A model generated the notes under the pieces. The model searched no databases and was not told where the DNA came from. It worked only from the letters and a program-made list of their open reading frames with translations. A program made the position numbers and the translations under genes. Shown piece after piece: positions 1 through 11,700 of a DNA stretch of 64,000 nucleotides; the stretch's first letter is position 1, and each line of letters opens with the position of its first letter. The stretch lies in assembly GCA_029891385.1 (NCBI GenBank), contig CM057228.1, positions 19,430,309-19,494,308 on the forward strand. The letters run 5' to 3'. Source of the stretch: Erythroxylum novogranatense (lineage: Eukaryota; Streptophyta; Magnoliopsida; Malpighiales; Erythroxylaceae).

Positions 1-297
1 ATATATATCACAAATATGTAAATTATTCAAATGTCTTAATGCTTTTAATCTTTTTGCTTTAAGAATATCTCGCTTGATGAAAATTATATCTTTTCCAAAA
101 ATTCTTTATAGATTTCTTCTCCAATTACATAAAATTTATCGTCATCGTTAGTTTGACTAAGATAATGAGGGTATTTTGTAATGCTTGAGCATTTTCTCGT
201 AAAAAATCTTGTACTATTTGGATGTTTTGTAAATAACGAAATTCCAAAGAGAATCTTTGTTATCTCATTCGATTTCCAAAGGATTTAAATAATAAGA
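1..297. other. AT-rich spacer, no gene seen
   Basis: No open frame, RNA gene or repeat that I can support. It borders the AAT satellite. Confidence 0.5.
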
Positions 298-369
298 AAT
301 TTATTATAATAATAAAAAATGTATGATAACAATAATAATAATATTAAGAACAACAATAATTAATACAAA

Positions 370-400
<31 letters not shown>

Positions 401-436
401 TTCATAATAATAATAATAAATAAAATGTTATAATAC

Positions 437-492
<56 letters not shown>

Positions 493-540
493 TTATTATA
501 ATAATAAAAATGTATGATAACAATAATAATAATATTAAGA

Positions 541-591
<51 letters not shown>

Positions 592-737
592 TAAATGTAT
601 AATAATAATAATAATAATAATAATAAATTTATTATAATAATAAAAATGTATGATAACAATAATAATAATATTAAGAACAACAATAATTAATACAAAATTA
701 ATAATAATAATAATATTCATAATAATAATAAAAATGT

Positions 738-819
<82 letters not shown>

Positions 820-942
820 TTATTATAATAATAAAAATGTATGATAACAATAATAATAATATTAAGAACAACAATAATTAATACAAAATTAATAATAATA
901 ATAATATTCATAATAATAATAAATAATAAAATGTTATAATAC

Positions 943-1001
<59 letters not shown>

Positions 1002-1421
1002 TTATTATAATAATAAAAATGTATGATAACAATAATAATAATATTAAGAACAACAATAATTAATACAAAATTATTAATAATAATAATATTCATAATAATA
1101 ATAAAATGTTATAATACTAATAATAATAATAATAATAAGAAATTTATTATAATAATAAAAATGTATGATAACAATAATAATAATATTAAGAACAACAATA
1201 ATTAATACAAAATTAATAATAATAATAATAATATTCATAATAATAATAAAAATAAAATGTTATAATACTAATAATAATAATAAGAAGAAGAAGAAGAAGA
1301 AATTTATTATAATAATAAAAAATGTATGATAACAATAATAATAATATTAAGAACAACAATAATTAATACAAAATTAATAATAATAATAATAATATTCATA
1401 ATAATAATAATAAATAAAATG

Positions 1422-1452
<31 letters not shown>

Positions 1453-1680
1453 AATACTAATAATAAACTTATTATAATAATAAAAATGTATGATAACAAT
1501 AATAATAATATTAAGAACAACAATAATTAATACAAAATTAATAATAATAATATTCATAATAATAATAATAAATAAAAATGTTATAATACTAAAAATAATA
1601 ACAATAATAATAATAATTAAAAAAAACAAAACATAAATATGTTATAACTAATTATAACTAATAATAATAAAACAAAACAT
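298..1680. repeat. Tandem AAT-rich satellite, eight units
   Basis: A conserved core of about 75 bases containing ATGTATGATAAC and TTAAGAACAACAATAATTAA recurs eight times, with the ATG of the core at about 319, 510, 646, 838, 1019, 1160, 1322 and 1486. Spacing varies from about 136 to 192 bases because the (AAT)n run inside each unit differs in length. A GAA run interrupts one unit near 1283. All open frames here are poly-Ile, Leu or Asn readings of the microsatellite and are not genes. Confidence 0.9.
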
Positions 1681-1739
1681 AAATAATGGTTGGGTGAATC
1701 CCTGTCCTCCCTTTTTGGAAGGAATAGAAATCCTTGTTC

Positions 1740-1858
1740 CTATTTACCGGAGACGGGGAACAAATCTACGGAGACAGGAAGCAAACATTCATGGAGACGG
1801 GATTTTTGGGTCCTGTCTACTGTTCCCACCTACGGGGACGGTAACCAAACACAGGGTT
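1740..1858. mobile_element. Right end of a PIF/Harbinger-like TIR element
   Basis: The stretch ends in GACGGTAACCAAACACAGGG followed by TTA. This is the reverse complement, with one change, of the left terminus of the TIR element at 11181. Just inside are four spaced copies of a CGGAGACGGGAA-like motif (about 1747, 1769, 1793 and 1833), resembling subterminal repeats. No matching left terminus is seen. The AAT satellite may lie inside the same element, since the 11181-14655 element also holds an AAT tract. Confidence 0.5.
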
Positions 1859-1914
1859 ACGGTAACAATTCCCAATCCTTGGCATCTTCTTTTTTTTTGT
1901 TAGTCCACCATGTG

Positions 1915-2015
1915 TCTTAAAAGGGTTCCAATAATTATGGGCAGGCTCCTTAAACCATCTATTTTTAGACTAATTTTTGCTCGTATCAAGTCAGTCCGTA
2001 AGGGGTAAAGTGTTT
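1915..2015 (-). repeat. SINE fragment (minus strand)
   Basis: Reverse-complemented, this stretch aligns by eye with the body of the SINE at 28756-28981: both contain a CGAGCA-rich segment, then ATTAGTCT, then a TGGTTTAA or TGGCTTAA motif and an ATTATTGG motif near the 3' side. The tRNA-related head is not recognisable here. Confidence 0.4.
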
Positions 2016-3400
2016 GGCATCTATTAGAACTAAGTTTTATCTTATTTTATTAAATTTTATTCATATATTTATATAATCTGTAGTTAAAAATAACGGGCAC
2101 AAAGCAGATATACAAAAAAAAAAAGACAGATAATCTAATGCCTCGTCTATTATACAGTAATAAGTTCAAACGTTGAAAATGAGGTTTGCTATTATGGGTT
2201 AAAACCACCACCAAGGACGTCATTGAGTGATTATAATCTTGACCGGATGCCCCCATTAGTTGGTAAGAATATAGTTGCTATAAGAGTAAGAACTTGTGTT
2301 TAAAGTTTATACAATGAAATAAAATATTTCAATATGGGAGATGCATTTTTTTCAAATGATACGGCGACAAATTTAAGAGAGAGTTATTAAGGGGATTCAC
2401 AAATTAAGGAAAGAAATATCAATATTAAAGAAGAGGGTTGAAATAAGTACTATTGGAATAAGCATACCTTAAGAGTGTGAAAACAAATGAATCTTCTAAA
2501 AGAAGATATAAAATAAAAATATATAAAATCATATCAAAAGTATTATAAAATGTATTCTAGTTTTAATAAAATAAGAGCTATTTTCAATATAATATGCTAT
2601 ACATATTTGTTTTATAACTCAATTATTTATTTATTTTAATTGATACATTAGTATTAATAAAGTGATTAATTCATTTTAAGATTAATATAAATACATATAT
2701 ATATTGTCTAAATATGAAAATAGAATAAAAAGTTTAAATGCATTAAGATTGATTATCATATTAATTAATTTCTTTTAATATGTGTAATAAAAATATAAAA
2801 TTTTACAATGATTATTTAATAATAGATATTATATGAAAAGACAATAATATTTGTACAACTTTAAAAGTAAAAAAATCAACAATAAATAAAAGTACAACAA
2901 CGACATCAATCAATTAAGAGTTTTGTGCATAATTTATAAAAACATTAAAGGTTTGAAAATATTATGTTATAAACTTAATAAACGTATTTTTAAAATTATA
3001 TTAAAAGAAATATAATAATTTATTAAACACGTAAAAATAATATTTGATAATTTATTAAACACGTAAAAAAAAAGAAAATTTTTTTGATCTGGCCATCGAC
3101 TACTAGCCCCAGCCCGGCTCGTTAATAAGCCTTAAGTGACAGTTCTGGCGATGGGGCATTCTCATCAAATCTATAGTCATAGCAACAATTTATTTGACAA
3201 TTAGGATTTCTTTTATTATTTGAAATTATTTGTCTTTATATTTTAAGTGTCTTCATTCTTCTTTATTTACTGTATGTTGTGAGTCATTCTTGATGTAATA
3301 TTAATTTTTATCTGTTGAAGTTGTTTTTATCTTGATGTGACTTCTTCTTTTTATCTAGTTTGTCTTTTTGTAATTGCCCGTAAGCTTTATCTCTGCCCTC
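2016..3400. other. Intergenic spacer
   Basis: AT-rich sequence with short simple runs. I see no gene, RNA or intact mobile element. The 2050-2256 minus-strand open frame has no recognisable domain. Confidence 0.5.
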
Positions 3401-3454
3401 GGGAATAAGATCGACATGAGTGCCAGATGTCAATCTACAAGTCATTGTTCTAGT

Positions 3455-3500
3455 TCTTTCTAGAGCCACGTCTCCTCTCCAATTGCTACGTGTCTTTGTC
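3455..3500 (+). promoter_or_regulatory. ABRE/G-box-like motifs upstream of the small gene
   Basis: Two ACGT-core motifs, GCCACGTCTC (about 3461) and CTACGTGTC (about 3485), lie 100-140 bases before the start codon at 3598. ACGTGTC is the known core of abscisic-acid response elements. Hormone response here is inference only. Confidence 0.35.
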
Positions 3501-3597
3501 GCTTACGACTCATAACTAGGCCTTCTAAATTTGTGCCTCTTTTTCAGTTGGATGTCTCTCCGGTTTTTAAAGAAAACAAACAGGTAAGTCCAAAAGC

Positions 3598-4200
3598 ATG
3601 CATCAGGCGGTAAGATCCGTTCGAGCCTACTCTCCTAAAGTTTTCTTCTCATCAACGCCGAATCAACTTCGTCAAAGAGCTTCAAGGGTCAGCTTCAGGC
3701 AGTTCACAACAATGTCCAACAAACCAGAGGGTGATAACAAAATGGACAAGGCTCAAAAATCCCAGAACCCTACAGAGAAAGAAGGGTTTGTGCCTTTTGA
3801 ATCTTGCTTTGGTAATGCATTCGCTGTTATTTATCATTTTTCTTAGACCCAGATTGTTATTTCTTATTGTCTTTCAATTAAACAGGGACTTGATGTCACA
3901 TTCATTTGGAGAAGGGTACGCCACGAGGTCCGATGAAGAAGGATTTGGTGGCATTTATGGAGGAAATCAGTCAATTCCTGACGATGATACTGACAAGAAA
4001 ATCCATGAAAACCACCCTTGTAATATTTCTATCATATTTAGACCACAAACTTTTATTTGTTGAACTTGTTTCTTCCCTTTTTATCTCCTCACTAACATAT
4101 GTATTATTTGGACTGTATGATCGATCCTGAAGCTTATGACAAGACCCAGGGAAGTGAGGTCAAGGAAAAGGAGAAGGCACGTTTTCAGACAAACGGATAG
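3598..4200 (+). CDS. Small hydrophilic protein, three exons, function unknown
   Basis: The proposed exons are 3598-3785, 3886-4019 and 4133-4200, with GT-AG introns of 100 and 113 bases. All phases then agree and give 129 aa. Residues 1-40 are rich in Arg, Ser and Gln and resemble an organelle presequence, ending near RQFTTMSNK; this is inference. The rest is hydrophilic and Gly/Asp/Lys-rich, with SFGEGYATRSDEEGFGGIYG and a lysine-rich tail ending QTNG, reminiscent of small LEA-like or mitochondrial accessory proteins, but I do not recognise the family. Translation could also begin at the internal ATG at 3713. A second donor at 3812 keeps the frame open longer in exon 1 but gives a stop two codons after the junction. 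A good donor, CAG|GTAAGT, at about 3582 suggests a 5'-UTR intron isoform. Confidence 0.7.
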
Positions 4201-4425
4201 AGTTAGTTCCTGATCGACTTGGCACTGTACTTGGCGCATTCAAGTTTACTTCATGTTGATAAATCGCGGAGATAAAAAGAGATTTGAAGGTTTTTGTTGT
4301 CTTTTAATCTTAAGAATGTTGATAAAATGAATAATTGCGTTGAATTTGTGATGTTACTGATAGATGGTAGGTATAGAGGATATGAACAGAAACGATTGAA
4401 AATATATTACAGATACGAAGTAAAA

Positions 4426-4638
4426 TTATCTATAGTAACAGATGTTATCAGAAAGAAAATAAGGTGTTGGAATATTCGCCTCCGTACGAGGACGAGTAAT
4501 TATGGGTTTGTCCTGAAGATGTTGAAGTCTGATTGAACAAAGAGCTTTTGTAAGAACATCAGTAATCCGTTGGATGTAAAGTTTGTTTGCTATCAGATCT
4601 CCAATAAAGTGAATTGTCAATCTCAATGCATGAGACAT
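4426..4638 (-). pseudogene. Ty1/copia RNase H C-terminal fragment
   Basis: The minus-strand frame reads a degraded end of a copia integrase-RT-RNase H polyprotein: HFIGDLIANKL, then ITDVLTKAL, the usual DxLTKxL signature near the end of copia RNase H. No other pol segment adjoins it, so it is a scrap. It lies just downstream of the small gene and on the opposite strand to the gag remnant that follows. Confidence 0.65.
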
Positions 4639-5109
4639 TGAATCAGAATTAAGAAAAGTAGCCCCAAGTTATCACGCTAAACAGTAGGTTTAATACGAGG
4701 GAGACCAGTTTTTTTTAAGAAGTAAAGTGATTCGACAAAGTTATGCAACCATAAGAGCAATATTGCAATATTTTGTTTTAGTCCTGTATCGAGCAACTGT
4801 TGGTTGTTGAGTTATTGCATAAAATTGGTTGTATTTGTTCCTTTAAAAATGGATTTTGGTTCCTTTTGGAATAAAAACCTTTTTTTTTAAGAGATGAGAT
4901 TAGATTCCAGAAAAATGTTATGTAAAAGGTGAAGCAGTGATGACTAAGAGAATACGAAGTGCAAGTTACTTGACGTTGAAGTAACTTAGCTTGGTCGGTA
5001 ATATAGCTAGCAATTAGTTGACTTTCTGTTAGTGACAGTTAGCAGTGTATAAAAATGTTTATCAGTAGTCGAGAATGTATGTATGAAAGTATTCATTCAA
5101 GTATAAGGC

Positions 5110-6790
5110 ATTATGGTAGGGATTTTGGTATTGAATGGTTGGACGACAATTGATGAAAAAAATGAAGCAGTACCTAAAGATACATCTGAATGGACAAGAG
5201 CTGAAAAAGAGGAAGCGCTTGTCAATTCTCATGCATTGAATGCAATTAATCTTCAGTGTTATCGATGAATGATGCTTTAGTATGATTTTTGCATGTGAAT
5301 CGACGAAAGAAATATGGAACACTTTGCAAATTATACATGAGGGATCAAAATCTATGATAGCCTCAAATTTCAAACGTTGACTGTGAGATTTGAATAGCTA
5401 AAGATAGGTGAGAGTGAAATTATTGGAGACTTTCATGAAAGACTGTGTAACATAACAAACCAAACACATCAACTTGGAAAGAAGTATTTGAATCTGAAAC
5501 TTGTTAAGATGACATTGAGATTATTGCCTCAGAGATTCATATCGAAAATTGCAGTCATAGAAAAAACCTATGATATCAATGAATTATCTTTAGATAAGGT
5601 AATTAGGATTCTTACCAACTTTCAGGTTAATAAATGAGAGAAGAATAAAGGATTGGCATTGCAAGCCAAGGTTGAAAAAGTTGTAAATGACTTAGGAGAT
5701 GAATCTAATGAGAATGAGGATATGAAATTATTGACAAGAAATTTTAACAAGTGGTTAAAGAAATTGAAGAAAGATAAACTTGAATTTAGGCAGAATGCTG
5801 GGTGCTTACCAAATAATGACTTCAAACAACAAGTTAAAACTCAAAAAGATGAAAGAAAAGTGAAGAAAATTAAATGTCGTGAATGTCAAGGCTTCGAACA
5901 TGTGCAAGCAGAATGTGCTAAAACTTTGAAGAAGAGAAAATGAAAGTCTTATATGAGCACTTAAAGTGAGAATGAATTTAGTACTGAATATAGTAGTGAA
6001 GAGAAATTTGTGGGCAATAATGTTGTGTTAGTTACTTTATACAGCAGAAATTCAGTTTCTTACTTAACAATAACCATGAAGGAAGAAACTAATGATGAAA
6101 TTGTGGGTAAATCAATCCAAAATTTTGAAAAAATACTGACGAATCAGTCCAAAATTTAATTTCAGATTATGACAGTGATGAAGTGATTCAGAAGACAAAA
6201 GTGAGGATATTTACAAAGTCTATGAGTTAATGTATGCAAAGTGGGTGCAAACATGTAAGAAAAATGAAAAGCTAAAAAAGGAGAACTTTATCTTGAAGAA
6301 CATCATTCAAAACTTTGAGAATAAGTTGTTATTTAAAATAGATGAGCTTAATGAAATAAAGTTGAAGCTGGTCAGTACGGAAAAATGATAAGAGTGTTAA
6401 ATGGAGGTATCGAAAAGTTAGAAAAGTTGCTAAAATTTGGTAAGATTAAAAGAGACCTTCAAGGCATTCGCTATAAGGTGAATGCTCTAAGTTGGATGAT
6501 GAGAAAAATATTACAACCAGATCTGTCTAAAGAGAAACTTCAAGGAAAAAACGAAAATTTATACTTGTCACTTTTGTGGGGTTAATGGACACATAAGACT
6601 TAATTGTTACAAGATGCTACAAATGATATTTCAAAGGGGTCAAAAATAAAATTTTAGATATTCTTCATTAAATTTTCAGTAGTAGCCTATGTTACCAAAA
6701 CACGCTTGGGTTAGAAAAAATCAGCCCCACACATCAAAACAGACACACAAGGGAGTTATTACCAGAAATTGTCCAAAACTGTAGTTAGTT
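5110..6790 (+). pseudogene. Decayed gag of a SIRE-type Ty1/copia element
   Basis: Frames with several stops and shifts read through a copia gag. At about 5140-5270 comes DTSEWTRAEKEEALVNSHAL; at 5300-5620 the segment with IHEG and FHERLCNI-like motifs; at 5650-5800 a LLTRNFNKWLKKLKK stretch. A zinc knuckle, CRECQGFEHVQAEC (CX2CX4HX4C), lies at about 5875-5916, followed by KKRK. A second knuckle, CHFCGVNGHIRLNC, lies at 6566-6606 in another frame. Two knuckles separated by a coiled-coil-like KWVQTCKKNEKLKKE region match the SIRE/Maximus layout. Protease, integrase and RT are not seen downstream. Confidence 0.8.
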
Positions 6791-6799
6791 GTTATTGGA

Positions 6800-7931
6800 A
6801 AAGAAACCAACCAGACATTTAATGACACAGATGATATGACAAGGAATAAGCAAGGCTTGAATTTCTTCGAGGAGTATAGGGATTGTGTGCTTTACATTTT
6901 GAAGCATATTTTGATTTTGTTTATTAAAAAAAGAAGGCTAAAAGGAATTAATGTTTAGACTTTTTAAGTTTTTGATTTATGAGTTTTCTAAATTTTAGGT
7001 GATAGGTGTGTATTTGGTTTTTCCTTACTTATTGAATACTTTATTTGATGTAAAAGTGAGACTGTACTTGATAATTTGAAAGTTTTGCTTTTGGATTTTG
7101 ACTTACGAAGTTATGTTGGAAAAATGTTGATGCTTGATTGGAGACTTGTAAGAAGATTTGAATTGGTTGGAGACCTGTAAGAAGATTTGGATTTTTTATG
7201 ATTAGGGTTTTTCAAGCTTTATCTTTATTTCTCTCTATATCGTGGGTTGTACGCCTTTAGGCAATATGCTTTCATGCGATTTATGTGAGGGAGAGATTGG
7301 TTAAATTTGATACTGATTCGTTGAATGCATTTTTGGAGCGCTTGAATTTAATCAGTCGTCTATGGATGATTCTAATGTGAGTAATGATATGTTGGATAAT
7401 GTTTTGACTGGTGGTAAATTGTCATCTTGGCCTTCTACTGTTGCGTGCTTGTGATTTTTCTGCCACACCTATTGTTGATTTTTATACCTTTTTATTCGCT
7501 AACATTGATCGCATTGAAAGCATTCTTCATTTTGACATTATTTTGTCTCAAGGAGAAGATATATCATTGTTTTTGGTGATTGTTCAATTCAATGGGAGAT
7601 TCTAAGGTATATGCGTGACTATTAACCTTGCTTTTTGACATCTTTTAACCTAAGTGGAGAATGACTGATGTAGTGGTTATAACTGTTGTGTATACTTGGA
7701 GAAAATTGGATAACTTGTTTGAATCATTGTGCCTGTTTTATTAAACTTGGATATTTGGATATGTGTGTATTTAGATATTTGCTTATATGACCTTGATGGA
7801 AGTTCTTTGGATCTCAATGTTCAATTAAAGGTGAGTTCCCATGTGTTTTGTGAACTCAATGGTATTCGTCCAATTATCGTCTTAAGAGGGAGTTTCAATA
7901 TGTGCCAAATAATGCTAAAAAGGAGGGAGAT
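6800..7931 (+). other. Remnant between gag and the 3' LTR of the SIRE-type element
   Basis: This stretch ends in a polypurine run, AAAAAGGAGGGAGA, directly before an LTR-like TGTTAGG. Several short frames are present (7411-7605, 7729-7983). SIRE-type elements can carry an envelope-like frame here, and LTGGKLSSWPST at about 7408 is loosely reminiscent of it, but I would not call it. No pol domain is visible, so an internal deletion is likely. Confidence 0.45.
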
Positions 7932-9110
7932 TGTTAGGATATATGCTATGATATCTTATTATTTAATTTTAGGCATTATTTAAAATTGGACTTAGTTGAA
8001 CATAGTTGGAATTTTGCATTCTATCTTATATAGGACTCTTTCAAGATAAGGTTAATTATGTTTAAAATTATAATCAAGATATGATTTAACTATTAGTCTA
8101 TTTTGGCAATAATGACTATCTTTAGTAGCAGATTTTACGAGATTAATGTTATCTTTTTGCAACTGTATTTTTCAAAAGATGAGTGAATTCTTGGTCAACT
8201 ACTTTATCATTTTTGTGAAGTGAAAAACATGTAGTTAATTCATCAATTTTATATCTACGTTTTCTTTGTTTTTGGGTGAGTAATTAGATTCTCTATTGAA
8301 CTATTCTTGGCAGCTATGCTTCTACATATGTAGGTATATAATTGGATTGATGCTTAATTATTTTTAAGAGGAAAAACGTGCAATAATTTTGCCAATTATG
8401 TAGCTGTGTTTTGGCATATTTTGGTGATAAAACATATGACTTCTTTGGTGATCTGGGTAATCTTTTGTGGCTGTATTCTACACGCATAAATTATGATTTT
8501 TGGACTGCTGCTTTGTAGTTCATTGAGAGGAAAAATGTGCAGATTTTTGGTGGTGTGTGCACCTGTGTTTGTATGATGTTTCAGTGATGAAATATTTGTT
8601 CATTTGATGAGTTTTTGTGGTTACTATATATGATGTGTTTTAGTGACAATATCGAAGGTTCACAGCAAATTTCTTGGTGGACAACTTCCTTTTGTTTTGT
8701 TGAAAAAATTGGATTTTAAGAGAGTTGTTTTCCTTATCTCAAGTGTCTTTCTTTATATTCTTTATTATTTCAATCACTTGAATTGTTTATTTTCATTCTT
8801 TATTATCAAATATTATTGAGAAATTTTTCTATTGAGGTTAACATGAAGTAGTCATATTATTGGGAGTAATTTTCTTTCACGGGTTGTGAGAACGAGGGAT
8901 AATGTCAAGGGTTGAATGAGTTGGCTCTATAATGCTTTGAGTAAAACTATTGTTGTTATTTGGTGAAAGTGATTAAGTGGGTGAGGGCTTCGCAGACCTA
9001 GGCAAGATGTACTGAACAGCGTTACCAGATCTCAAGTGTTGATATGTTTATTTTGTATTTGATTTTTTGTTTTCATATTTGTTAGAAAGCTTATAGCTGC
9101 TGCAATTGAT
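7932..9110 (+). mobile_element. Copia LTR (3' LTR of the SIRE-type element, end uncertain)
   Basis: It starts with TGTTAGGATATATGC immediately after the polypurine run. The interior holds typical copia U3/R text: TATCTCAAGTGTCTTTC near 8736, the AATCACTTGAATTGTTTATT stretch near 8770 and GGGCTTCGCAGACCTAGG near 8986. The end is placed at about 9110 by sequence character only, and no matching 5' LTR is found, so no divergence or target duplication can be given. Confidence 0.5.
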
Positions 9111-9129
9111 TCATAATTTGTGCGAAACT

Positions 9130-9507
9130 ATATCCTTAAGGATTTTCAAATGGAATAAAATGAAATATAATATTATTTCATTATTTGAGATTAGGGTATA
9201 ATAGAATGGAATGGGAAGTGATTGAAGGACAGAGTTTCATGTTACATCCTATTTCATTCTAGATAGTAAAAATAAGTTACTTCCGATTTGAGAGGTTTAA
9301 GATGAAATGTAAAATGGAAAATAATATTTCACTATATTATATTATGATCTTCTTCTAAACAAAACCCTTCTTCTAAATAACATTTCATTATATTACACTT
9401 ACATTCCTTCTAAACAACAATTTTCTAATATTACGTTCGTTTTCATTCAATTCCATTATAAACCATTCCATTCTATTAAAAATCTTATGTCTAACCAAAC
9501 ATAGCCT
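9130..9507. repeat. MITE-like remnant with PIF/Harbinger-type right end
   Basis: The right side ends CTAACCAAACATAGCC followed by TAA, which matches the TTTGGTTA-type termini of the other TIR elements in the window. The interior is rich in ATTCCATT/AATGGAAT in both orientations and folds back partially. The corresponding left terminus is absent, so the element is truncated. Confidence 0.4.
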
Positions 9508-9509
9508 AA

Positions 9510-10430
9510 CTATAGATGAATCTAACTAAGAAATAAAAATTAAGATAATTAAGCTTTAACTCTTTACAGTGTATCCTATTGTTGATTTGCCTTAAGTTGA
9601 TCTTTGCCTTAAACCAAAGTTGCCATCTTACTCCTCTTTGCTTCTCTACTTGGGTTGAGAGAATGAAGGAAGCTAACAATGAAAAGAATACCTTAGCAGA
9701 GCGAGAAGAAAGATGATGATGTAAAGAAAACCACCTTAATAGAGGGAAAGAGAAAAGATGAAAAGAACGGTCGAGATAAGGAGAAGAGAACAAGTAACCC
9801 TACTAACGTAATATATATCGGGCTTTTGACTAGATCAAGCTCGGAAGATTAAATTTTTTTAAAAAAATCTAAGTTTAGCTTGAGTTTGATTAACTCAAGT
9901 TATGCCTATTGACTTCAAGTTAGGCCAGACTCGAGTCCTTTTACAATGCCTTCAAAGTTGTGACAAAGAGTAACATTAACACTAATAATTGTTTTTGCTT
10001 AATAATCTATTCTCTTTGAGAAATTTTTTTCACTACATAACAATATACAACTCAAACCTTGCTTATTACTTTAATTCAAAGGCATATGCATATTTACGCT
10101 ATTTTTTTGGTTAAATTTTAATCATCAACAAATAAAAAGTATTTTACTATCTAGATTAGTGGTATAGTTTAAGGCATGTGATCGTGATTATAATTTTTGT
10201 ATGTAGTGTTCTTAAATCTGTGATTGTAATTTTTGTATGTAGTGTTCTTAAATCTTTCTTCTTGTAAGACATTTCCTTTAAGTTTGCTACAACATATGGT
10301 TGACATGTTATTAGAAGTTTTGCTTTAAATCTTGATTGGGTAGTTCTACAAGATTTTAACCCTCAGTGAATTACATTAGCTATTAGTTGATTTTATCAGC
10401 GGTTAGCTGACAACAAATTAATATAACTGA
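9510..10430. other. Spacer
   Basis: No recognisable gene. A direct repeat, GTGATTATAATTTTTGTATGTAGTGTTCTTAAATCT and its near copy, lies at about 10173-10255. The open frame at 9506-9793 (minus) has no recognisable domain. Confidence 0.4.
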
Positions 10431-10550
10431 TTTAACCAGCAGATAACATCAGTTGTTTCTTAATGGTAAAATTAGTTATTTAGTATTAGTTGTTTATATG
10501 TAAAATAATTTATAAGGACATGACTTTAAAAAATTATTTATAAAGACATG
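10430..10550 (+). repeat. Dispersed repeat, inverted partner at 21337-21455
   Basis: About 60 bases reading AAATTAGTTATTTAGTATTA then GTTGTTTATAT and ATAAGGACATGACTTT are nearly identical to the reverse complement of 21337-21455. This points to a dispersed MITE-like family with copies in opposite orientation. Confidence 0.5.
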
Positions 10551-11700
10551 GTATTATATATTAATACTTTTTGAATATTTTAATAAGAATTTAGATAGAG
10601 CAAAATAAGTCAACACCATCATTAAAACAAAGGTTTATAATAATCTAAGAACGATGTCTAATTGCCATTAAACTAGAAGCAACATTATCACGAATCGTTG
10701 TCATCTCCCAAGTACTCAGTTCTTTAACACTTTCTTATGCATAGTTAATTTCAATATCTTCAAATACATCAGGTAGCATAAATTCAAGATCTTGATCGAT
10801 GATGTTAACCTTGTCAGTTGATACACTACTAATCTCTTGATTTTAAGTGGTAGCTATTAATTAAATTAAATTTGTATGTGCGATTAAAAGAATGAAATTT
10901 ATCAAAATATGATAAATTTATCTCTATTTTTATTTTTATTTTTATTTCTATCTTTATCTCTGTTTTTATCTTTATCTCAATCTCTTTAGTAATTTGTAAT
11001 AATTTTTAGATACAATAGTTTTTTTGTCTTTTAATTTTTTAGCTGCAAATAACAGATTGGGTTCAATTCGCCAATCTAATCCACTGATTATCAAATATAA
11101 TTATTAATTGTTTAATGTGATCAAACAGTTAAATATATCTTAATCTGCCCAAAAATAGCTGATAAGCTATTTGACTGTTACCCTGCGTTTGGTTACCGTC
11201 TTCGGACGTGAGGACGGATGACAAGGACATAAAAGTTTTGTCCTATGACATGTTTGCTTACCGTCTGCACAAATTTTTGTCCCGTCTTCAATGGACAAAG
11301 ACAAAATTTTCTGTCCAATTCCAAACTATGGTACAGAACTTCTTGTCCTTTGGACAAGAATTAGAAATGACTATAATGCCCTGTCATTTTGCAGGGTTCA
11401 TCCCACATCTCCTTCGTCGTTGTCTCTAACGCAATTCACCAATCTCCATCTCTCCTTCTTCACTTTTCTGCGTCTCCGTCGTGAAAGGTAGATAGTGCTT
11501 TTCCCCTTCGCACGCCCGCACCTTGCGACTAGTTCACATATTTTTGTTTGCCTTCCTCCAGATCGTCTTCCCTAATGTCACTCTCCATCGACTGTTAAGG
11601 CCATCGTCAGCGGATAATGGTATTCCACTCGAGTCCTGGCAAATGATCAGTTTGATAGATAACGAAATAGAAAGAACATCAACTATATACACACAAAGAA

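Noticed and set aside
402..1629. Long Ile/Leu-rich open frames
   Set aside because: They are translations of the AAT satellite in its open frames and carry no protein signal.
1690..1860. Complete short MITE at this site
   Set aside because: Only the right terminus is convincing; CCCTGT near 1701 is too short and lacks TTA beside it.
3598..4200. Small gene as a frameshifted pseudogene
   Set aside because: The frame break appears only if donor 3812 is used; donor 3785 restores agreement in all exons.
7411..7983. Envelope-like ORF of the SIRE-type element
   Set aside because: Only a loose resemblance in one short stretch; frames are short and broken.
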